Assembly: GCA_025531455.1 (NCBI GenBank)
Contig: JAMYHL010000139.1
Location: 1 to 48,376 of the forward strand
Reading direction: 5' to 3'
Source of the DNA: Apiotrichum sp. Y4204
Taxonomy: Eukaryota; Basidiomycota; Tremellomycetes; Trichosporonales; Trichosporonaceae
Length of the DNA stretch: 48,376 nt
In this document: positions 22,001 through 32,908 of the stretch, in pieces
Numbering within the stretch: position 1 is the first letter of the stretch
Layout of the letters: every line of letters begins with the position of its first letter
Notes under the pieces: generated by a model
The model's input: the letters and a program-made list of their open reading frames with translations, nothing else
Databases searched by the model: none
What the model was told of the DNA's origin: nothing
Program-made: the position numbers and the translations under genes

Positions 22001-23615
22001 GTGGACGGCGGGTAGTCGCGGCCAGTGGATGCCATCCGCAGATTGTCGTATCGCAACGGGCACAAGCGAGTGCATAGTGGAGCGAGTGGAGTCCATGATC
22101 TGTGTCAACTTTTTTGTTCTCTTTTCGCGGTATCGTCGTCAGGTTCCGTGAGGCGGTGCTGGCGAGCATGTGTGCTCGTGTCTGAGCGACCGCGCGACCT
22201 CCAGCCCTGACGTTGCTCTACGTTTTGCGCGTTGATCACGAGGACAAAGATATCTCAAAGGCGGAGAACACGGCCGAAAGACGACGAGCGACGGCGAGGC
22301 GCAGCATGCAGCAGAGCAGTTGACCGTCCATGCGTCCGTGGAACGCAGACTCGCATCGTCTCACTATCTTACCCACTATGCCCCTTTGACCGTCACTGAT
22401 TCCGGGGACATGAGGCATTTGATCAAATTAGAAACTTGCAAGTTTCTTCGATGCCAATCCGAATATTCTTGACATTTCTCGATGTTCTGGCCGGCGGGCT
22501 GCACCGCCTCACCCACAATCCTCAGTCCTCGATTCTTATCTGCTCCTGAACACCGAGCCGGAGCGTCCACGAGGCCACGAGGCGCTCCCAAAACGGGCCG
22601 CTCGTTCTATTTTGTGAGATGTCGTGGTCAATGTGGCGGTCTGGCGGTCTCGGAGATGAGGGGGGCACCATGTGCTGCGCCGTTCCGATAATATCACGAC
22701 CAGGGGCTGCGAGCTGCGATTCGGAGGCCCTCCCCCGGTGTCTCTGCTCATCATGCTCCACGACCACCTCTGGAGCTCACACGTCCGCACTTCCGAACAC
22801 GCCATGGGTGTGGCGAATTGACCATCGGACCGGTAACACCAAAATCGCGCGCGCTCGATTGATCTTCGTTTTCGAGGCTATTTCCACCAGCTCATTCCAC
22901 AAACAGCGCCCAGCACCACCGAATCTGGACCGGAACCGACGCAGCCGACACGCTCCCACACTACTTGTCGAACCCACGCGTATCCGCACACGGGCACCGG
23001 TCGCGGATTGAGTGGGCGAACGGGCGTTTTCGTGGCGCAGCGGATCGCGAGATCGCGAATAGTACGAACGTATGCGAGTTATGTGCCACTATTCCTGGGA
23101 TCCTGGGTGCTATGCTGGGAACGATCACGCCTTGCGGTGGTGTTCACACTATGTGCGCAACATGCCGCGATCCCTATGGGTCCCGAGAGCTTGGGCACCA
23201 TGTCAGAACATTAGTCGGGCCGCGTCGCGTGCGTTGCCGTGCCGCCACTGCCCGCGTGCTGGGTGGAGTTGGTCAGCTGGTGACTGGCTGCCGCCCATTC
23301 GCGTGATATCCTTCTGTAAAATCCCGTGTCCGGTGCGGCGCTCCTCTGCGGAAAGTACGCGAATCCCATGCGTTTGGTCCGTGCCAGTCGCATGGAGAGC
23401 TGCCATGAAGCATAACATAACGGTCAGAGGCTAGTCAGTATCAGACGGTTTTTGAGCTCCCAGTGTTTGAGCGTTTGTGAGGAGGGCATCTTCTGTACGT
23501 GCGCGGCCAACGTCAGTGTCAGTCGTGAATCCAGGGAACATTACGAGTGGCTATGACAGCGTCAGTCCCTGCAGCCCCAGGACTATGCTACATCTCATTC
23601 TATAGATCTAGTACT
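19070..23615. other. Long gene-poor region upstream of the C2H2 factor
   Basis: About 4.5 kb holds no recognised gene. The first 600 bases are strongly pyrimidine-rich on the minus strand and are probably promoter or leader of the zinc-finger gene, including a 17-base G run. The region further right has scattered open frames on both strands, the longest a 258-codon minus frame at 21393-22169. That frame is rich in Arg/Ser/Pro, has no family resemblance and looks like chance. A long regulatory region or a non-coding RNA is possible. Confidence 0.45.
19664..19680. repeat. G17 homopolymer
   Basis: Seventeen consecutive guanines occur on the plus strand, which is polycytosine on the sense strand of the zinc-finger gene. 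It lies about 600 bp upstream of the chosen start. Such a tract can form a G-quadruplex or exclude nucleosomes; the length may also be a sequencing estimate. Confidence 0.95.
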
Positions 23616-24350
23616 CTAATCGCTCTTGGGCACATCCGACATGGCCCACCATCTCGTCTCCGTGCCATTGAGCATCGCCGGCGCCTCGGCACGCACATGG
23701 TACCCGCATCGCTCATAGTACTCGCGGTGCTGCTCCGTCATCGTGAGCAGCGTCACTTCCGTCTTCTCCTCCTTTCCCCGCTGCACCATCCACCGGAGCA
23801 TTTTCCCCCCCAATCCATGTCCCGCCGCCCGCGGCGCGGTGCCCACATGCGAGACGTAGTATTTCCCCTTATCCCCCTCGGGGCCGTATGCCCTGCGCTG
23901 CATGTCGGCAAAGATGCGCTTGATCTCCTCGCCGGCGCGCCGCAGCTCTTCGCGATCACCGATGATCCGCTCCACCTCCTGCGTATGCTCCCCCTCCTCG
24001 TTTGGTGTTGGTTCCTCGACATTCGGGGGGCGCACGAGCATGACGCAATCGACGCCATCTCTCCCCGGCGCAGAGGACACCCAGCACTCGAGATCCCGCA
24101 CAAAGTGGACCGCGAGCGCATGCATCCGCGCGCGCCGGAGCGCCGGGTCGTCGCCGCCGTTCAGCGCGCGCATGATAAAGTCGTCAAATGCCGTGGAGAG
24201 CGTGTCGGCTATCGGGGTGAGGGAGGCGGGCGAGGCGTCGGTCACCCGCCGGATTGGCGGCGGCGGCGAGGCGGAAGTGGTGCTCAGGCCCCGGAGGGGG
24301 AGGAGCATGCGCGGCCGGGCGATGCGCAGGGTGGATAGCATGGATAGCAT
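23616..24350 (-). CDS. GNAT-family N-acetyltransferase
   Basis: This is a single-exon gene of 244 residues. The C-terminal half carries the GNAT fold signature: a strand with VSHVGTAP, the acetyl-CoA pyrophosphate loop AAGHGLGGKML (an R/Q-x-x-G-x-G/A type loop), the strand TEVTLLTM, and the terminal EHREYYERCGYHV motif found in many fungal GNATs. The N-terminus (MLSMLSTLRIARPRMLLPLRG) is basic and amphipathic with no acidic residue for about 37 residues, suggesting a mitochondrial presequence. The substrate cannot be told from sequence. The nearest fungal relatives are usually annotated only as acetyltransferase. Confidence 0.85.
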   Translation of the reverse strand: MLSMLSTLRIARPRMLLPLRGLSTTSASPPPPIRRVTDASPASLTPIADTLSTAFDDFIMRALNGGDDPALRRARMHALAVHFVRDLECWVSSAPGRDGVDCVMLVRPPNVEEPTPNEEGEHTQEVERIIGDREELRRAGEEIKRIFADMQRRAYGPEGDKGKYYVSHVGTAPRAAGHGLGGKMLRWMVQRGKEEKTEVTLLTMTEQHREYYERCGYHVRAEAPAMLNGTETRWWAMSDVPKSD

Positions 24351-25138
24351 GTTGGGGAGATACTGGTGGACAGAGGGATTCCAGGGTAGTGGTCGAGAAC
24401 GTCCAGAAGCCGTGGATGTTTCGAGTTCGAGTGTGGTCGGCGTCTAAAGTCTAGAATCTGAGGCGTTGATCTGGACTCTGAGGATCGTGGCTGTTTCGGG
24501 GGGGCCGGGGTCGTTAATTCTTGTCGCTCGTCGACTTGTCACTACTTTATATCTAGTGCGGTGTTGCGTTTCGGGGGTGGTGTCCCTCCGACTTTTTTTT
24601 CTCGGCGTCGACGTCATCAGTGACCAAGACGGCCAAGAGGACGAGTTGCGCCGACTTTTGCCAGCGTGGAACGTTGCTTGAGGGTGGTGCGTTGTGCGGA
24701 GACGGAGAATAAACTCCGTTTTCTTATGGCCGCCAAGGGTTGTCACTCGTCCTGTCGACTCGTTCTACGGCGGTATTGTACGTGTTGCAGAAAGGGTCAT
24801 GCATACACATGTGGCTGTTGGCCTCGTGGATCGAGGATTGTGGATCGTGCCCTCGCGCTGTGCATGTTGTCACAGATCAACTGATGCGATGTGTGCGACA
24901 TGCAGTGTAAGAATTCAGCGGGGTCTCAGGTGGCTGCCACACCACACTGCCCCACTCTGACAATGTGGCATGGTGGCGTCTGCGTGTCACACCGATAACA
25001 TCTTCCAAGTCGCGGGTCGCGAGTCGCGGTGACCTCCACGCGACCGTGTGCAGAGTACAGATCAGAGCAGCTCAAGCATTATAGGTGGAACACCTCCGAA
25101 CTCAGGTCTAGATATGCATTCAACAAGTATCAAAACAC
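24351..25138. other. Intergenic region
   Basis: This is the space between the acetyltransferase start and the NADPH oxidase stop. No gene, RNA or repeat is recognised. The first part should be the acetyltransferase promoter. Confidence 0.5.
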
Positions 25139-27361
25139 TCAGCCAAACACCTCCATCATGAAATAGTACTCGATACAAGTGCCCTCTACGCGTCCGCGGG
25201 CCGTAAGGGCCCGACAGCGGTCCGCAATGATCTCGCCGACGACCGGGGCGCCGCAGAAGAAGACGCCGACCTTGAAACGGTCGGCTTTGCCGTCATTGTC
25301 CATGTCGAACCCATACTGCCCGTGGTAGCGCTTCATGTCTTCGTAGTGCTCGTCGAGAATGTGCACGAAATTCGGGCGGCCAAAGTGCGTGGGATTGACA
25401 AGACCCGTGAGCGGCGAGTTTGGGTGCGCCTCGGTGCGGTGCAGCTCGAGCAGCCAGCGGTACACGTGCGGGCTAATGTCCTTGCGCTTGTCGGTGACAT
25501 GCGTCTTGACCCGGATATCGAGGTGGGGGTGCGCGAGCCCGTCATTGTCCTTGTGCCAGTCCTGCGAGCGCTGGACACTGTTGAGCAGCTCGGCAAACCA
25601 CGCCAGATGCTTGCGCTGCCGCGCGACCCAGTGCAGGTCCACGCGGCGGTAGTCTGCGGGAAACTCTTCTGGTACCTTGTTGCGCTGCTTGGATCGCGAG
25701 CTGCGCCGCGACGACATGCGCGCCATCCCCTCTCCAGAAGACGAGTTGCGCGACGGCCGCGGGCTCGTCCCTGCGCTGTCGCGGCTCCCTGTCGGTTGGG
25801 GTTTCTCTGAGAGCGTCTTTTCTGAGATCGTCTTGTCCTCGCTCGTGCTCTTGCTGGTGGCGCTCACCGACAGCTCATCCGGCGGCCCGCCGTGCCGCGA
25901 GTCCTCGTAGTACTGTAGGTCGGCGAGAATGCCCGCAAAGGGCGTCACGCCAATACCGGATCCGACGAGGATGGTGTGGGAAAAGTCGTAGAAGCGCTGA
26001 GCGGGGGCGCCAAACGGCCCGTCGATGCCGATGGTTATTGGCGTCGGCTCGTGTTCGTTCTTTGCGAGGTCGCGCAGCTTTTTCGTCCAGTTTCCGTCCG
26101 TCTTGATGTGGAGCTGGATCTCGCGCTCGAGACACGTACTGATCGTGAATGGATGCCACTGCCAGCGGCTGATGGCGGGCACCTGGAGGAAGAGGTAGTG
26201 GCCTGCCTTGTAGGGGAAGAAGCGGCTGTGCGGGATGCGGGCGCAGATCTGGACGGTCTCGGCGTCGAGGATGCGGATAGTCGCTTCCATGGGCAAGAAT
26301 CCGCGGACGAAGCGGATGCCCCGCTCGGCGAGGACAAGCAGCGTCGGGAACGCGAGAAAGTATCCCAGCATCGGCCACTGGAGCATTGCCTGCGTGCCGT
26401 GCGCCATGAGGCACCCGATGATCGGGTACATGAGCAGATGGACGAGCTGGAAGGCCTCGTAGCTGCGCTTCCGGACCCAGGGGGTGGACGTCGCGCCAAT
26501 GGCATAGAAGAAGAAGAGGGCGAGGATGCCCGTGATCCCCGGGCGCGACTTGACCATGTCGCGGTAGGACGATGCCGCTTTCTCGCCGAGGAGCGCCTGC
26601 AGCGCCTCGGGGCGGTACGAGTTTGAGATCCACAAAAAGTCGCCGGTGAGGTGCGAGATGCCGTGGATTGTCCCCAGGATGGTGGCCCAGATGGCCATGT
26701 ACATGTGGAACTGTTGCGAGAGGTCGAAATTGATAAAGCGCGAGACCTTGTAGGACATGCGGAGCATGGTGGAAAAGTACCGCGCCATGGAGAGCAGCAG
26801 GAAGAAGAGAGTGGGGTACAGTATGCCGGCGCACGTCTTTGCGACGACCACGCCCCAGCCGAGTGCGCCGCTGTACGCCGGTTTGAGATACTTGACCAGC
26901 TGCCAGATACCAAACGCGAGCATCATGCCGCCGACGAGCGCCATGAACATGATTGTCGGGCCCTGGACTGCCCAGTAGGCGAAGAGGCGGCGCGCGAGCG
27001 TCATGCGCTTGACGTACTCGTCCTGTTCCTTGTCGTCGTCCGTCTCCTGCTTGAGCGACGGGATGCGCCACGCCTCGACGCGCTTGGTAAACTCTTCGAC
27101 GGGAATGTCATCTTCGTCCGTGCCGAGGATACTGCGGAGAAACGCGTGGCGGTCGGCAGTCTCGTCGTTTGTGTCGTCGATATCCGGCTCGAGCTCGCGC
27201 GCCACCTCGTCGAGCTTTTCGGCCACCTCGTCAAAGCTGATGACTCCGTCGTTGTTCTTGTTCAGACTGTCGACAAAGGCCTTGATTTCGTCTTTCGAAA
27301 GCGGTTGGATAGGCCCATCCGGCCGCGCGGCGGGGTTGAAGCGTGGGTTGTCGACATGCAT
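25139..27361 (-). CDS. EF-hand NADPH oxidase (NoxC / NOX5-like)
   Basis: This membrane flavocytochrome transfers electrons from NADPH through FAD and two haems to oxygen, producing superoxide. It is intronless, with 740 residues from the chosen start. A canonical EF-hand loop (NKNNDGVISFDE, 34-45) is followed by a degenerate acidic region and six hydrophobic helices. The haem ligand pairs are His219/His233 and His308/His321, with the 14- and 13-residue spacing typical of Nox enzymes. FAD binding is shown by HPFTIS (403-408) and the NADPH loop by GSGIGVTPF (467-475). A Ser/Arg-rich insertion (about 488-572) splits the NADPH domain before HWVARQRKHLAWF. I prefer the ATG at 27361 because TATATAT lies at 27410-27416; an in-frame ATG at 27559 would add 66 residues. 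A ferric reductase is less likely given the EF-hand. Confidence 0.9.
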   Translation of the reverse strand: MHVDNPRFNPAARPDGPIQPLSKDEIKAFVDSLNKNNDGVISFDEVAEKLDEVARELEPDIDDTNDETADRHAFLRSILGTDEDDIPVEEFTKRVEAWRIPSLKQETDDDKEQDEYVKRMTLARRLFAYWAVQGPTIMFMALVGGMMLAFGIWQLVKYLKPAYSGALGWGVVVAKTCAGILYPTLFFLLLSMARYFSTMLRMSYKVSRFINFDLSQQFHMYMAIWATILGTIHGISHLTGDFLWISNSYRPEALQALLGEKAASSYRDMVKSRPGITGILALFFFYAIGATSTPWVRKRSYEAFQLVHLLMYPIIGCLMAHGTQAMLQWPMLGYFLAFPTLLVLAERGIRFVRGFLPMEATIRILDAETVQICARIPHSRFFPYKAGHYLFLQVPAISRWQWHPFTISTCLEREIQLHIKTDGNWTKKLRDLAKNEHEPTPITIGIDGPFGAPAQRFYDFSHTILVGSGIGVTPFAGILADLQYYEDSRHGGPPDELSVSATSKSTSEDKTISEKTLSEKPQPTGSRDSAGTSPRPSRNSSSGEGMARMSSRRSSRSKQRNKVPEEFPADYRRVDLHWVARQRKHLAWFAELLNSVQRSQDWHKDNDGLAHPHLDIRVKTHVTDKRKDISPHVYRWLLELHRTEAHPNSPLTGLVNPTHFGRPNFVHILDEHYEDMKRYHGQYGFDMDNDGKADRFKVGVFFCGAPVVGEIIADRCRALTARGRVEGTCIEYYFMMEVFG

Positions 27362-27409
27362 CGAATGGGGGGGTAAGTTGTGGTCATCGCGCTCGGCAGC
27401 TCGGCGGGG

Positions 27410-27416
27410 TATATAT
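27410..27416 (-). promoter_or_regulatory. TATA-like element of the NADPH oxidase gene
   Basis: TATATAT sits about 50 bp upstream of the ATG at 27361, within the in-frame extension that a start at 27559 would require. It supports the shorter protein, though fungal transcription starts usually lie further downstream of TATA. Confidence 0.3.
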
Positions 27417-27559
27417 CCCCAGTGGATGGTGGGTCTGTTTTTTTTCTTCTGGGATGCATGGATGCATGGGATGTCATCTATGATGTAGTGGCCGGAGCGA
27501 GATCGCGACATTTCTTGGCGCTTGGCGGCTGAACGAGCTGAGCGGCTGTGGAGCGGCAC

Positions 27560-27965
27560 TGCAGTGTCATCCTACACTGACTAGTGCGCGGCGCGGACAC
27601 TGGGGCTAGGCGCCGATAGCCCCGCGGAGCGTAGCCCCGGCGGCCAAGAGGCCAAGAGCCTCGGCGACCCTCAGTGACGGAATGTCGCCCATGACGGACA
27701 AACAAGAATGAGAAATCTCCACCATGCCTGAGTAGACGCTCAAGGCCGAGAACCGCAATGCCGTCACAGGCCAAACCGTGACCCACTATGCGCGTCCCCA
27801 GGTGCTCGACTGGCTCGACCCCGTCTCCCATAGTTTGTTCTTCCTCCAGAATAGTGTGCATGGAATAATGCGTACAGACAATGCTAAAAAAATCCGGCGC
27901 GGCGCGCCCTATGCGTGGTATCAAGTGGCTGCCAGTGTGGCAGGGGGCGAGGTAGCGCTCACCGA
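27560..27965. other. Intergenic region between polymerase 3' end and oxidase 5' end
   Basis: No gene is recognised in about 400 bp between two minus-strand genes. It should hold the polymerase 3' UTR and upstream promoter of the oxidase. Confidence 0.5.
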
Positions 27966-30900
27966 CTACGAGAAGAAGTACTCCGAGTCGCGGATGCGCT
28001 CGACGTCGAATGTGCCGCGCGGCGGTGTCGGCGGGAGAATGTCGCGGAAGCGGACAAAGCGCGAGCCGCGGATGCGGACAATGGGAATGTCGTCCGACAG
28101 CTCGTCCTCGTTAATCCCGAGGTCGGTGGGGGCAAGCTCTGGCTCGTCCTCCAATGCCTCGGCGTCCACAGCCTCTGCAAGGTCCGTCTCGAGGGGCTCG
28201 TCCGCCAGGACATCTACCGCCGAGTCCTCAGCCTCCTTCGCACTGGCCTTGGACGGCCGACCGGCCTTGCGCTGCTTCTGCGCCTCGCGCAGCAGGAAGT
28301 GAGACTGGTTGATCGCCACCCAGTTGTCGCCGTAACGGTGGAGGAACTCTTCCCGCAGCTCGCCGACGAGGTTCTGCGAGTGGAGGTGGATGAACGTGTC
28401 ACGGAGCGTGTTGGACATCTCCTGGACAGTCGAGGCGTGCGTCCAGTACGAGTCGTGCACGGACGCAAAAGTCACGTCGTTCTGGTTGCAGCGGGTGGCG
28501 GTCATGAGCATGTGGGTCGCGTCGAGAGAGTGAATGTAGTTTGGCGGGAACGCAGTCGCCTGCTTGTTCGGGGAGACCTCGGACGGGAGGTTGGGGTCGC
28601 GGATGTAGACGGTCTGGAGGGAAGTCAAGACCTGCTTCTTCACCTCCTTGCGGTACGGCTGGACAACGGGCAGGCCGAGGGGCGACGTCCACACCACTGA
28701 AGTCATGAGCTCCTTTGGCAGGCGTCCGTGCGGGCCCTTGCCCTTCTTCTTGGCGTCTGGCGTAACAGCGGCATCGAGACGCTCGGGAGGGATCGAACGG
28801 GCGATAAGACGAGCCGAAATCGTCAGCCAGTCTTGGATCGCACGCGCGCCACCAAAGAGGTTTCCAATCGAGTCGAACACCTTGCGCGCGATATACGCCG
28901 AGGCGCGGAACAGGGCATCGCGGTCCATACCGCCACGGGCCTCGAGCTGCTTGGCAATCTGCTCGCGGGCGCCAACGAAAGTCACACCGTACACAGTCGT
29001 CATGACCGTCTGCTTGACAATCTTGCGGCCGAGAGGAAGGTCAATCAGCACCGCCACCGGGTCGCCGTTCTTCTTGTCCTCGGCAATCGAGGCGTTGACG
29101 AGATCGGCAACACCAGTGTAAACGTCTGACGGCCGGTCGCCCTTCTCGAGGTTGACAGCCTTGGCACCGGCGACATCACCACCGAGCGCGGCGTAGTGCT
29201 GCATGCCGTTGCACGTGCCGTCCTGGTGGATCGGGAGCGACGACTCGAACATTGTCGGGTCCGCGGAACGGAGCGCGCCGGTGAGCTCCTTGCATGCCGC
29301 GAGAGTCTGCCAAGGGTTCTCCGACTCGAGCCACCACCGCTTGCCGGTGAGAGGGTTGTCGGCCGAGTCAAAGACGTCCGCCTCGTGGTCAATAGCAAAC
29401 TGTTCACGCTGAGAGAATGATGCCTTGTCGTATCCGAACACGTTGGCGAGATGGATGCGGAGCCACCGAAGACCGTCACTGCCGAGAGGTTTCTTCACGC
29501 CAAACGTCAGGAGACCACGACACAGGTCGTCACCAACGGGCGAGAGATGCGGCGGGATCGGATACGCACGGCCGCGGAAGTCCATGTTGTGGGGGATGTA
29601 GAAGATGTCGTTGAGGTAAGAGCGCGCAATCTCGAGGTTGTAGTTGTACTTGCAACGCTCGGCATGGTTCTTACGCTGCTCCTTGTTGATCGTCCTGACA
29701 CGGCCAACCCAGTCATTGCGCGCAATGGGGTCGTTGCAATGGGCGTCCGGCTTGTCCGGCAGCGCGAGATCAGGGCCCGACTTCTCGGGCGCGGCAGGAA
29801 TGTCGGCAATGGCCTCTCCCTTGTTCCACGACTCGAGGACGACATCGAACACGCCGTGGTTGATCGCCCAAGGAGTGGACGAAATGACATCCAGGCCGTG
29901 GAAGACAGCATCGAGGTGGCCCTGGTTGGACGCCTCGCGGAGATAGTTGCGCTGCTCGACCGAGTCTTTGAAACGCATGGTCTGGACCGGCGTGGACAGG
30001 TACGCGCCGTCGTCCCACTTTGACCACGGGCGGGGAGGGACCAACATCGGGAGGTGCTTGGGGTGGATGACCTGACGGACCGAGTCGGACGCGAGACGCT
30101 CAGCAATCGCCGGGTTGAGGCGGATAACACCGAGTCTCCGACCACGCAGGTACTCGTACGAGTGCGAGAACGCGTTCTGATCCTCGGAAACCGGAGCGCC
30201 AGTGTGGTCTGTACCGTAACGAGTCACCTTTGCGACTCTGATGAGTGCGTCGATCAGATACGAGCCAACGGCGGTCTGAACCATCTGAGACCAGGGCGGG
30301 GTCCACACACCACGAAGGTCTTCCCCATGCACGGCGGTGCTGCGGCCATGCGGGGCGACACCAACGTCTCCAGTCTCCGCAGACGGCATCTCGATCGCCT
30401 CGCGCGTGCGGCCAATGTCGGCCCACACCTTTTTGATGTTGACGCGGTTCGGCTTGTGGGTGTGGCGGTCCATGGTGCGTTGCCAGGTGGGAGAGGCGGG
30501 GCCGGCAACGCTGCGGATGGTATCGGCACGGTGCTCCGACTCGACAGCCCTACCGACGTCGATGCAACCACGAGTGGTCTTCATGCCGTCGATAATGCCG
30601 CCTGATCCGATAAGACGCATCATCTCAAGGACAGTGACGAGTGCGAGCTTCTTCTCGGGGAGGACCGAGAGATACAACAGCAGGGTGCTGTCCTTGATGC
30701 CTGTGGTGGATGTCCACATAGGAGGCTTCACCTCTGATCCCGTTGCCGTCTGAGCCTCCTGACGGAGCCGTGCGATATCTTCCGTGAGGTACTTGGTGAG
30801 CTCGACATGCCAGCGGTGCATGTGCGCCTGAAGACCGTTGCGGTTGATCTTGCTGTTGTCTTCAACACCAGCCTCCTCAAGCTGCCGCGCAGCGTGCTTG

Positions 30901-32090
30901 AGCTCCTCCTCCGCGGCTTCGTACGATGCCTTCTCGAGCGCCAGCTGACGGTTAAACGATGTAAGCGGGGTGTTGATCTGCTTCAGGTTTTGCCGGAGGT
31001 TGCGAATGGCAAAGCGAGCGCGTTTCACAATCGGAATGGAGGGCGAGCTCGCAACCTCTGGTGCGTCGGGGTTGCTCCCCTCCTTCTCCAGGATGGGGTT
31101 AACCTCGGGCACCTGAAGCGCCTTGCGCTCGCGCTCCTCGAAAGCCTGCTTGTCGTGCTGTACTGAGCGCAATGCGTTGATCTGCTCCAAGATGTCCTGG
31201 CGGTGCAGATCCATGGCAAGCTTCTCAACCTGAGCCAACGCGCTGTCAAGCTGCTCCTGAGAGAAACCCTCGGTGAGGTTCTCGAGACCGACGTCGGGGT
31301 GCGAGATATAAGGCAGAATAGGGTCTAACGGAGCCTCAGTTCTAAATTGTCAGCGTCGATGGAAAGCAAAGTCCGTTACTCACTCAATGATGCCCGCAAA
31401 CCAGGCGCGATAAATGAGCAAACCCTGGCGCTTGACTGCCGGGGTCCCAGAAGGTGCGCGAATCGCCTCGGTGCGCTTTCCTGCTGTCCAGTTGTTCAAC
31501 GCCTCCCAGTTGCCAACAATCTGCCCGGCACGCGTCCGCCAGAGAGCCGCGGCATTGGCGGCCTGCGCGTCCGCCACATTAGGAGCACCGAGCTTCTGGA
31601 TGGCCTTGACCACCGAAGCCCAGATCTTGGCGTCCGGATTGCGGCTTTCTCCGCGCTTGACCTGCTCGATGAGGTTGATGAAAATGTTGTACGCGCGGGG
31701 AACAAACTCTGGGCGGGAGACGCAAATGGAGAGGATGGAGATGGTGTCGACGTTGGACGTTGTCTGGTACAGCTCGCTATGGATGGACCCCGGGGGCGGG
31801 GCGACGTCTGAAGGTAGCGGGGACGGCAGGGTGACAAAGCTGGGACTCGGGGCGTGGAGGTTGAAGTCGAATGGGGTGTTGAAGCGATGCGGCTCGAGCT
31901 CGGCCTTTGGCGTCGACGAGTAGGTGATCGCGGGGTCGAACTGCGTTGATGTCTGGGCCGCGGCGGCCACAGGCTTTGCTCGCGGCGTTGACGGCGTAGA
32001 GTACGCGCGCGGCACAAGCGCCGATGATGGCCTTGGCGACGCCACGAGCGCGCGGCGGTGCACTGCTACGCTAATCCTCGAGCGAAGCAT
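27966..32090 (-). CDS. RPO41: Mitochondrial DNA-directed RNA polymerase
   Basis: This is the single-subunit, T7-like polymerase that transcribes mitochondrial DNA. Exons 32090-31384 and 31341-27966 (intron 42 nt) give 1360 residues. The N-terminus (MLRSRISVAVHRRALVAS) is a typical mitochondrial presequence followed by a variable N-terminal domain. Polymerase motifs occur in order: DFRGRAYPIPPHLSPVGDD, DGTCNGMQHYAALGGD (motif A aspartate), RKIVKQTVMTTVYGV (motif B with catalytic Lys and Tyr) and FASVHDSYWTHA (motif C). The C-terminus ends in FDVERIRDSEYFFS, matching the conserved terminal FDxxxxxxSxYFF. An acidic linker of about 70 residues sits between the palm and this terminal segment. An in-frame ATG at 32297 would add 69 residues lacking presequence character and is not preferred. 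Confidence 0.95.
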
Positions 32091-32908
32091 GATTGAGGGC
32101 GAGATGGGAGATGACGAGTGAAAGGTCGTGTGATGTTGTTTTGTTCCTTCAATCTTCGATGTGATTTTTTTTTTACTCCGTGTTCGGGTGTTCTCCGAAA
32201 AAAAGGAAGGAAAGTTGCGGGTGGCGATCTCGGGGCGTAGCGAGGAAGGGATTTCCGATGATGCCCCCTTTTTTGTACAGGATGCGGCCCGGATCACGAG
32301 CGTCCGCTGCCGATGCTGGGTATGTGTTGTCTAAATGTCTTTTTGTTGTTGTCCAAGAAAGATGCGATGCGAATGGGATGTGGATGATGAAGTGAGAGAT
32401 ATCGATGGTGGTGGGGAGATGCAGCAGAAACCCTCTGATACACTGCCCAGGCGGAATGACGACCAAAAGCAGAGCAGAGTGGTCGTCTGCACAACTTCCC
32501 CGGTAGCACCTAGAAAAATCACTGAGCACCTGGTGGAGAAGTCACGTGACCTCAGGAAAGGCCTTCTTACTCCCACCCGAGTCTTTCAAATTTTTCGGAT
32601 TAGGAGGACAGGAGCATTACATGGGGTAAATAGCCCGCCACTGTGAAGTTGATTACATAACAAAAGACACGTGGCTAAAGCGTGTATCTGGTTCCGCTAC
32701 CGGCTCGGCGATTTGCGGGGTGGGGCCTCGGGCCAAATGTGGGGGGCTCCACTCTTTGCCATCTCGCTTGCTTTGGTTGCTGGAACGCGCAGGCAATTAC
32801 GAGGACATCGAGCAGCTCGACAAGAGAGGATTCCACAACATACACAACACACAACATACACACACAACAATACATCTCACTCTTTAGCTACTCTCTCATT
32901 CCCTCTCC
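32091..32908. promoter_or_regulatory. Divergent promoter region of RPO41 and the Gid5 homologue
   Basis: About 820 bp separate two divergent starts. On the right side an A/C-rich leader (around 32835-32880, CACAACA-type repeats) precedes the ATG, which is typical of a 5' UTR. On the left, a T9 tract at 32165-32173 lies just upstream of the polymerase start. No further gene is recognised. Confidence 0.4.

Noticed and set aside
21393..22169. A 258-codon minus-strand open frame.
   Set aside because: Composition is Arg/Ser/Pro-rich without domains or splice context, as expected for a chance open frame in GC-rich DNA.
23547..24338. A 263-codon plus-strand open frame opposite the acetyltransferase.
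   Set aside because: It is an antisense shadow; the minus frame has the GNAT acetyl-CoA loop and terminal motif.
25875..27071. A 398-codon open frame on the same strand as the NADPH oxidase, in another frame.
   Set aside because: It is a shadow of the oxidase. The oxidase frame carries all catalytic motifs, and the shadow is Arg/His/Pro/Ala-rich.
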